Source: Progne subis subis (taxonomy: Eukaryota > Chordata > Aves > Passeriformes > Hirundinidae). From it: DNA of 64,000 nucleotides. How positions within the stretch are numbered: position 1 is the stretch's first letter; every line of letters starts with the position of its first letter. Below are positions 56,422 through 64,000 of the stretch, one piece after another. Under the pieces are notes generated by a model. The model had not been told where the DNA came from. It saw nothing but the letters and a program-made list of their open reading frames with translations, and ran no database searches. Position numbers and translations under genes: made by a program. The stretch is taken from NCBI GenBank assembly GCA_022316685.1, contig JAKJHU010001660.1, positions 1 through 64,000 of the forward strand, written 5' to 3'.

Positions 56422-57262
56422 TGTACTAAATGAAAATGATTCATGCTAATTGTAATCATATCAATATTTTAAATATATATATTTTAGAAAATACTTGTCA
56501 TGAAACAGTAAAGGAAAAGTAGATGTGATTAGTGTTACAAAGCAGATGTGCCCCTTGGCAGGTGCTACATGAGAAAAATAAGATACAGGATGCAGTTTGA
56601 GATAAGCAAGAGTCTCAAAGCTGGATTGGCCAAGCTGGGACTACTCCAAGGTAGGGAGATGGGCCCTTTGCAGAGATATGGGATACAGGATGTCTTAAGA
56701 TAGAACTGGCCTTGAGATGGACAAAGTTGGGACTATTCCAAGGCAGGGAGTTTGGTGGTGGTTTGATCCATGAAATAATTACTTTTTGGAATGTAGTGCT
56801 TAGTTATGTATAACACAAAACTTAAAGCGCACGTGCAGCCAGTGAGGTTATTCAGAGGACGAGAGGAAGATTATGAGCCTTCATCTGAAGAAGATGACCA
56901 AAAAGCCAAGAAGACCCCGTAACAACAAGTGGAGCATGTGCTATGTAGTATAGCGACATAGATTTTACAAATTGAAAATAGAACGAGATTTACAAGAAAT
57001 ATTAATGATTATGTATTAGCATACAGTATATAAGTTTAAGTTGGATTACTTTGTTTTGTACATGAGGTAGGGTGAGAAACTCCCCCTCTGCACCTCGGTC
57101 ATTTTTGCTTATGCTTTATCCGAACATTACTTATCTTTAAGTAATGACTGCCAAAATTTTGTATATGTTTGATTATAAAATGCTACTTAAATAAAATTGC
57201 ATTGCTGCTAAATTCAATTTTGTTGCTTATTAAATTAGACATATAGAGCTTCATTTATAATA
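56422..57262 (+). repeat. 5' LTR of ERV-C
   Basis: Starts TGTACTAAATG and ends TTTATAATA (expected CA changed to TA). It has a TATA box TATATAAG at 57027-57034 and AATAAA at 57190-57195, giving a compact promoter and R region. Upstream flank (56263-56421) does not match ERV internal sequence, unlike ERV-B. Confidence 0.8.
56806..56922 (+). CDS. Short acidic reading frame in the U3 of ERV-C
   Basis: 38 codons from ATG to TAA. It begins MYNTKL and has EEDYEPSSEEDDQKAKKTP at the end. Same start, length and stop as in the ERV-B 3' LTR, with both synonymous and replacement differences. SSEED is a casein-kinase-2-like site. It lies upstream of the TATA box, so the LTR's own transcript from the 5' copy would not include it, but transcripts ending in a 3' LTR would. 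Confidence 0.35.
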   Translation: MYNTKLKAHVQPVRLFRGREEDYEPSSEEDDQKAKKTP

Positions 57263-57265
57263 ATT

Positions 57266-57283
57266 TGGTGCTGAAACCTGGGA
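57266..57283 (+). promoter_or_regulatory. ERV-C primer-binding site, tRNA-Phe type
   Basis: TGGTGCTGAAACCTGGGA starts three bases after the LTR and is the complement of the tRNA-Phe 3' end at 16 of 18 bases. The next 790 bases are the leader before gag. Confidence 0.7.
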
Positions 57284-58074
57284 ACTCCAGCCTGGAGAAG
57301 GATGGCTAGTCTCAGGAAGGAGTTCCCCACCAGCACTTTTAAGGTGGTCCCAAGGTTAAGCCAGGCTCCCTTGGAGGAGTTCCAATTACGATAACGCATA
57401 AGCAAAAGAAGCCAGCAATAGGGGCACACATAAAGGCTGCCATTGGAATACCAGCTAAAGGTAAAGGTGCCTGTAAAACGTCTTGTGCACAAGAACGGTG
57501 TGGGAAAATGGACTGTGTAAGTACCACGGAGTCGGTCAGGGACATGGCTGTACATTTGTGTGTGTGTAGAATATCTAAAATGGGCGCTGGTAGCCCAGAC
57601 CCCTTAAGCGAGTGTGAACGTCCCAGTACCGCGGTTTCAGCTCTCTGTGAGGAGACCGGCCGGGAAAGGAGGGAAGTGAAAAGAGAGAATGAGTGAGGTT
57701 CCTTGGGAGGGACTGGGAGGAACGGTCCTGGCCTGAGAACCCAGGGGAAGGTCCTCGAGGAGAAGGGAGCGATCTGATCACTGAGCGAGGTGAATAAGGA
57801 GGGGAGCAATTGAGTCAAGTTCAATTTTCTTTGAGAAGAAAATGGTTGGTAACTTTAGTATGAGACTAAGAGTGATTGCAAGGGGAAGTGGCTAGAAGGA
57901 TATAGTCAGGGAAGAGAGATTGGGAGAAAGATTGGAATTCGGCATGAGGCAAACAGTTGGCAAAAGACAAGACAGTGCAACAGAATAATAAGTGAGAGGA
58001 TTGAACCATGAAGTGAGTGAGGGAGACCAAGATTCTCCTGGTACCAGAGGTTTCTTGATTTGTAGCCGCCAAAA

Positions 58075-59660
58075 ATGGGCCCAAGGAAAAGTAACTCCTT
58101 AGACCCAGGAGCTGTGAATTATGAAGGAAATTCACAAGAGCCTGGTATACCTGGGAACAGTGAGGGGGTTCTCAGAAGGAGAGCATCCCTCAGGACAGTC
58201 CACTGGGGATGATGTTACGATACTGGGATGCATGGGAATCCCAAAGAGGAAAAAGCAAGCAGTAAATGATTAATTATTGTATGTTTGAATGGACAAAGGA
58301 AATTATCTGGAAAGATAACTCATACTGGGCAAAGTCTGGATCGTTTGAAGATTGGATTTGCCAGGATTTGAATTTGTATCTGAATTCAAAAGAACCTTTT
58401 AATCAGGAAGAAAGCAACTATGCTGCTCTGTGGCTTCCCAGGAGAAAGGGTGAATTTGTAACTCAAAGGCAGGGAAGCCAAGGTCATCTGTTTACAAACC
58501 AGAGGGCAAGCAGCCAAAAAAGACAGACACGAGCCCTAGGATCCATTAGATCACCTCTCACCCCCTTATAGGCAACCTAATCAGCCCGTTCAACCCAAAG
58601 TCCCCAAGGGTCCTCCTGTAAATGCAAACACACCCCCTATTCAGGAGGGGCAAGTAGCACATAGAACTAGAGGTGGGGGACAGGGAGAAGTGATGATGGG
58701 GAAGGGGAAGCAAAAATGGAAGATGGACTACACCCACTTAGAAAAGTTCCAATGGCAAACCCAGAAACAGAGACCTATTGGTGATGGGAGTGTTCCCCTG
58801 AACACAGGGGATGTTAGGGAGTTTAAGAAGGAGATGGGCAGGCTGCTAGAGGATCCTCTTGGAGTGGCAGAGAGATTAGATCAGTTCTTGGGGCCGAATA
58901 TATACACCTGGGTGGAACTGCAGTCTATCTTAGGAATCTTGTTTACCATGGAAGAAAGAGAAATGATTAGACATTCAGGAATGAGGGTTTGGGATAGAGA
59001 ATGTCAGACCAGGGGGATCAGAAATGGCCTATGCAAGATCCAGGTTGGAATAATCAGAATGAAAGACACAGGCAGAATAGGAGTGGTCTCCGCTGGATGA
59101 TTGTCCGAGGAATCCGGGAAGCAGTGCCCAAGGGGCAGAATATAAGGAAAGCTCTAAGTGAGCACCAAGGGAAGGATGAACCCCTGGCACACTGGTTAGA
59201 AAGACTAAGAAAAGCCTTGCAGTTATATTCAGGTGTAGACCCCGACACTGCAGCAGGAAAGGTCCTTTTGAAAACACAATTTGTAGCTAAGGCCTGGGGG
59301 CACATCGGGAAGAAGCTGGAAAAAGTAGAAAAATGGCAGGATAGAGGGCTTCAGGGATTGTTCAGAGAAGCACAGAAAATGTATGTGAGAACAGATGAGG
59401 AGAGGCAAAAGACAAAACCACAGATTTTAATGGCAGCAGTCAAGGAAACACAGACAACCATGAATACAGAGAAGCGCTCAGGAAAGAACAAACAACAGAA
59501 AAAGGCAGGTCCCACCTCTGGGGATATGAGATCCACGTGTTTTCTCCTGTCACAAGAAAGGACACTTACAAACTTCTTGTCCTACCATCCAGGGGTACAG
59601 GACCCACTTGTTTTATTGCCACAAAAAGGGACATCTACAGAAATTCTGTAGAAAGAGGCA
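58075..59660 (+). pseudogene. gag: ERV-C gag
   Basis: Starts MGPRKS, like the MSQRKS site in ERV-B. The matrix-like part (58266-58571) and the capsid part (58690-59100, then 59001-59651 in another frame) are divided by a frameshift near 59005. WLERLRKALQLYSGVD is preserved. The nucleocapsid region is frameshifted, so the zinc knuckles are lost. Confidence 0.75.
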
Positions 59661-59759
59661 GCAAGATGAGAAAATGTTTCAAGAAGACTAGGGGGGTCAG
59701 GGGCTCTGTTTAATGAGGACTGAACACCTAGAAGGGCCCTTGATAAAACTGAAAATAGG

Positions 59760-60238
59760 TCTTCAAGAGTAAGAAATCACATTTTTGGTGGACACAGAAG
59801 CTACTAGGTCCACAGTTAAGAAAACTACCACAATGATGTGAAGTAAGTCATGAATGTGTCCCAGTAATTTGGAATATAATGGAGAAGTTTTTCAGGTTCC
59901 TGTAATTAAAAGAGTGCAGATTGAATTGGATAAAAAATTTGGACTGAATGATTTGTTATTACTATCAGAGGCTGATAAAAATTTATTAGGAAGGGACTTA
60001 ATAATAACCTTGGGGATTAAAATAACACCCTGTGAAGGAAAACTTAAAATCCGTTCTTTAACTGAAGAGGATAATTTGGAGATTAGCGACACTGTGTGGT
60101 ATACTGGTGAAGAAGGAAAATTCAGCATTCAGCCTGTTAGTGTTGAAATACAGAACCCAGAAATCCCCATTCGAGTAAAACAATATCCGATGTCACTGGA
60201 AGGTCAGAAGGGATTGAAACCGGTAGTTGAGAGTTGAG
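59760..60238 (+). pseudogene. pro: ERV-C protease remnant
   Basis: The active-site motif reads DTEA at 59791-59802, as in ERV-B. The later part (59854-60237) is open with LLGRDLIITL. A stop separates the two. Confidence 0.7.
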
Positions 60239-62160
60239 TACATCAGGGGGTGTTGGAGTCCTGTGTGTCACCACATCATACCCCCATCCTGCCGGTAAAG
60301 AAGCCTGATGGTAGCTACCGACTAGTGCAGGATCTCAGACGTGTAAATCAAAGAACCATTACCCGCTGTCCAGGAGTAGCTAAGCCAGATACCTCCTAAT
60401 TACATTTGGTACAGTGTCGTGGATTTAAAGGATGCCTTTTGAACTTGCCTCTGGATGAGGGCAGTAGGGATTGCCTTTGAGTAGGAGGACCCAGATACAG
60501 GTAGGAGAGAGCAATTAAGGTGAACGGTGCTACCGCAAGGTTTTACAGAGGCACTGAAACTTTTTGGGAGGGCGTTAGAAAATCTTTGGAAGTCCTTTGA
60601 GTTACCCAAAGGAATTAAGCTGCTACAGTATGTAGATGGTCTGTTAGTAGCAAGAGAAACTGAAGAGGAAACTAGAAAGTGTACTATTAACTTCTAAATT
60701 TTCTGGGAGAAAACGGGCTGAAGATATCAAAATCAAAATTGCATTTTGTAGAGTCAGAAGTGTGATATTTAGGTCATTGGATTAGTAAGCAAAAGAAAAA
60801 GCTAGACCCTGAAAGGGTTCCAGGAATATTGAACATGGGACCCTCAAAGTCTAAAAGACAAATAAAGCAGATTTTTGAGTCCCTTGGGTTATTGTAGGCA
60901 AGAGATAGAAGGGTTTAGTACAAAAGTAAAATTTCTACATCAGAAATTAACTACCAATCACTTGAAATGGATGAAAGGGATCAGGAAAATTTGAGCAAGT
61001 TTAAAGAAGCCCTTACTGCAAGCTCCTGTACTGAGTCCTCCCAATTTAGACAAGCCTTTTCAATTATTTGTTAATACAGTTGATCAAACAGCTTAGGAAG
61101 TATTGACTCAAGATTGGGCAGGAAGCTAAAAGCCAGTAGGATATTACTTCCAAATGATTGGATCCAGTTAGTAAGAGTTGGCCAACATGCCTGCAAGCTC
61201 TGGTAGTCACTGCTGTGTTAGTAGAAGAAGCCCGAAAAGAAACCTTTGGGGCACCACTGAAGTGTACATCCCCCACAATATTAGGGGAATCCTTGCTAAA
61301 AAGGCTGAAAAATGGTTAACTCATAGCAGAATATTAAAATATGAGGCTCTCTTGATTTAATACATGATTAACACACAATTAATACATGAATAATGCATGA
61401 TTGCACAGAGGTCATAGAGTTGCAAACAAAAATATGCCCAGATTTGAGAGAACAAGAATTAAAAACAGGAGAAAAATTGTTTATAGATGGATGATCTTAA
61501 GTGGTAGACGGAAGAAGGAAATCTGGGTATGCCATAATTCATGGAGAAAAACTGGAAGTAAAAGAATCTGGTCCCCTTAGCCCGTCCTGGCTCAGCACAA
61601 GCCTGTGAACTCTATGCATTATTCTCTGTGTTGCTGTTATTAAAGGATGGAGAAGGGACCATATACACCGACTCAAAATATGCCTTTGAGTAGTGCATAC
61701 ATTTAGAAAATTTGGAAAGAAAGGGTACTTATAAACACTCAAAGTAAAGGATTAGTGCACCAAGGATTGATAATTCAAATTCTTAAAGCTTTGAGAGTCC
61801 AAAAAAGATAGCAGTGGTTCATGTGAAAGGCCACCAGAGAGGGAGAGGCATTAAAAACAAGAAGAAACAATTTGGCTGATGATGAAGCTAAGAAAGCTTC
61901 CCTGAGGGAAAACAGCAATGTAATTATGACTTTTCAGGAAGCAGGAGCACAAAATCAAACACCATACTTTTCTTTAGCAGAAGTAGAAGCCACAAAAAAA
62001 CCTAGGAGCAACTCTAAAAGAGGGACAATGGATTCTCCCTGACAAAACCACAGTTCGAATGGCAGAAAAAGGCTAGACTCATGCTTCAAGGGTAAAAGGA
62101 CCTATACCCAATAAAGACTGGAAAATTTTTTGACACCAGGAGACATGAAATTAAAATTAA
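60239..62160 (+). pseudogene. pol: ERV-C pol with the same integrase deletion as ERV-B
   Basis: RT carries TAG at 60482-60484 and TGA at 60521-60523 at the two Trp positions that are also stops in ERV-B, and YVDG at 60629-60640. RNase H (about 61480-62030) has TDSKYAF but stops after it. At about 62075 the sequence passes from the integrase lead-in (ARMAEKG type) to THASRVKGP with no zinc or catalytic domain between, at the same bases as in ERV-B. Confidence 0.8.
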
Positions 62161-63767
62161 AAAAGTCTTAAATTTGATTAAACCATTTTATTGAAGTCCA
62201 AAATACAGTTTAAAGCAAAAATGTAATTAATCCCCGACATGGCTGAGGAGAGCATTTGGTGCCCAGAGGCTATAGCTCATATGGAAAATCATTTTCGCCT
62301 GTGGATTTCACATAATGCTGTATACATTTGGAGTGCCACCCACATATTGAAAGAATAACCCAGCCCCAGGATATTCAAGATATCCTTAGTACAGAAAGGT
62401 CAGAAGCTGCCATCCCGCAGAGAGAAGTTTCCATGTTTCAGCAAGGTTGCTGCAAACACGGTCATCAGTGTGAGCGGTGTAAAGCAGTGACCATGAAGTG
62501 GCTGAGACAAAGACATTGGCACAGAACAACTGTACCTTGGGACCAAAGAGATGTAGCTTTTATGATTAATTGTATATGATGTTTTAGTAGAGTAGAGCGA
62601 GACTTTAAAATGCAAAATTGGGTTTTAGCACAGATCAGCATTGATACTTATTTGGAACAATTTAGGATAAAAGATCAAGTACAAAGATCATTTATTTATT
62701 TAGCATATCACGTGGAATGATTAGTGGCTTTGAGAATACTACAAGAACAACAAAAGATAATATCAGTAAAATGTGGATATAGCAGGATACCCATAAACAA
62801 CAGAAGAAAAGAAATTGTCTTGCTTAACTTGTCCAAACTATAGAACTCCTTTGATAATTAACCATTAAAGATCTGTGTTTTGCAATTCCAACTAACTTTA
62901 ATTTATTAGAAAAATAAGGCATTCTGGATTGGCTGTCAACAGCAACTCGATTGAGTTTGGAGGCAGAGCAATGCCAGTGGGAAGGGATTAGACACTTCCT
63001 TGATCAATGGGAACAGCCTGAACAAATTGAAAATCTTTTAAGAGGCCCTCCATGACTAACACTAACAGATTTCATGGAGGAACTGCAATTCCAGAACAAG
63101 AGACTGGAAATACCTGTTACTAAAAGAGTCCAAGAACAAGTAACACACTGGGAGTGTACTAAGCATGGCTTAGAGTGTCGCCCATGTCGCTTTGCTGTAA
63201 TTTGTGGTGGAGAGTAACAAGAGCAGAAGAAAGAGAGAGACAATTGATTTGTTTCACTTGCTTAGATGGTGTACATGAACAGTTAACTTTAAAAATCTTT
63301 TCCAGTGATTTTTTGGAACACTTTTGAGATATGAAGATGGAACCTTTTATGCAATGGTCCAATTAATAGAAAATTTAGACCAATGAGTTTTTACTATATT
63401 AGCTTTTGAGCAGGTGAGAGAGCAAATGATTCATAATATTATAGACCCTGTATCATAATTAACAGTTGCTGTGGAGAAGGAATTTGTGTGCCACGCTATA
63501 GACACATTTCTGATGTGAATCGGCATTGCGAATGTGCCTATTGGTGGCAATGAAGACTTAATAATAATCCCCAACTTTGGAGCAAAAAGCTACCGACAAA
63601 TCAGGTTGTTAACTGAAGTAGTGAAAAAGCAAATCTTATTGTGGTTGGCACATCTCCAGACCTTTTCTGGTTTAGAATAAAAGAGGAAGTAGCTGACTAA
63701 CCCAGAGAGAGAGAGAGGGCAGTGCTGTGAGAACTGTGAGTAATCTGTGCCATCCTTGAAACAAATC
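62161..63767 (+). other. ERV-C pol-env interval with Cys/His-rich decayed frames
   Basis: The counterpart of 28979-30540. The frame 62328-62579 contains CCKHGHQCERC followed by a basic Trp-rich MKWLRQRHWH. A second cluster lies at about 63140-63270 but is frameshifted. Two independent copies keep the same clusters, although neither has a long intact frame. Confidence 0.5.
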
Positions 63768-64000
63768 ATGAGGCCAAGGGTACCAGTGAGACCAAAGGCA
63801 CCAGTGACTGGATCCAGGATATAAACTTGCTGACAAGAATCCTGACATCTTGGCCCTTGGCTGCAACCCAAAGGGCCTTGAGGATGGTAGAAAGTCAAAA
63901 CTCCTGAGGATTATTTTCACTGTGTTTGTGGTGGTGCCCTTGGCAACTGGGCAAAACTATGGAGCCACTCTGGACAGAGTCCATGAGAGAAGGGAATGAG
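63768..64000 (+). pseudogene. env: ERV-C env, N-terminal part
   Basis: ATG at 63768 followed by RPRVPVRPKAPVTGS, as at the ERV-B env start. A one-base loss then shifts the frame. The signal-like hydrophobic stretch and the bases after it are still recognisable. The gene runs out of the window. Confidence 0.65.

Larger units (their letters stand above)
56422..64000 (+). mobile_element. ERV-C: class I provirus of the ERV-B family, 3' end outside the window
   Basis: 5' LTR, tRNA-Phe-type primer site, gag, protease, RT, RNase H, integrase C-terminal piece, pol-env interval and the start of env follow in sense orientation. Gene by gene it matches ERV-B, including the integrase deletion. Multiple stops and frameshifts are present, most different from those in ERV-B. 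Confidence 0.85.

Overview
The window looks like passerine bird (songbird) DNA. The evidence is the CR1 LINE fragments, an intact avian-type OR14-like olfactory receptor, a PIM-1-like kinase remnant, an HSF5-like remnant, C2H2 zinc-finger genes sitting in duplicated blocks, and dense endogenous retroviruses (ERVs) of class I (gamma-like) and class II (beta-like) type. About half of the window is ERV sequence. Only one host gene, the olfactory receptor, appears intact. Such a density of ERVs and broken multicopy genes would fit a W-chromosome or pericentromeric/unplaced region. That placement is an inference.

Layout. 1-1900: 3' end of a class I-like ERV (ERV-1) whose LTR ends exactly inside a PIM-like kinase exon. 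1901-2440: the two last PIM exons. 2441-5388: no recognised gene. 5389-6930: LTR-like repeat on the minus strand. 7200-8460: zinc-finger-promoter-type block and CR1 pieces. 8815-11562: copy 1 of a zinc-finger locus (plus strand, broken). 11566-13500: beta-like ERV 3' end (minus). 13683-13913: HSF-like DNA-binding-domain exon, cut by the provirus that follows. 13914-23614: complete-length provirus ERV-A (minus, both LTRs, primer-binding site for initiator tRNA-Met). 23615-25811: low-complexity and satellite DNA. 25812-36316: provirus ERV-B (minus, both LTRs, tRNA-Phe-type primer site), with a 114-base piece of a second copy joined upstream of its 5' LTR. 36431-37880: LTR-like sequence. 39170-42365: inverted copy 2 of the zinc-finger locus. 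43540-43970: third copy of the zinc-finger 5' block. 44420-48580: CR1 elements, one split by a solo LTR-like insertion. 49225-50860: three kinds of tandem repeat. 53492-54424: intact olfactory receptor. 55868-56262: duplicated block plus CR1. 56422-64000: provirus ERV-C (plus strand, same family as ERV-B), running off the window at the start of env.

The most interesting signals are in the ERVs and in the zinc-finger pair. ERV-B and ERV-C, in opposite orientation 20 kb apart, share the same integrase deletion, the same protease active-site change and the same two reverse-transcriptase stop codons. They therefore descend from an already defective ancestor, or one is a copy of the other. With ERV-A as outgroup, three of these shared lesions are G-to-A on the coding strand. 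All three class I-like proviruses carry Cys/His-rich sequence between pol and env, and the ERV-B/ERV-C LTRs carry a short acidic reading frame in U3. ERV-A has a GC-rich, Pro/Ala-rich segment where a capsid domain would be expected. The two zinc-finger copies share one ancestral frameshift after which the shifted frame stays open for about 220 codons in copy 2 and about 120 codons in copy 1. All reading frames were read by eye, so repeat family names and orthology are not confirmed by any search.
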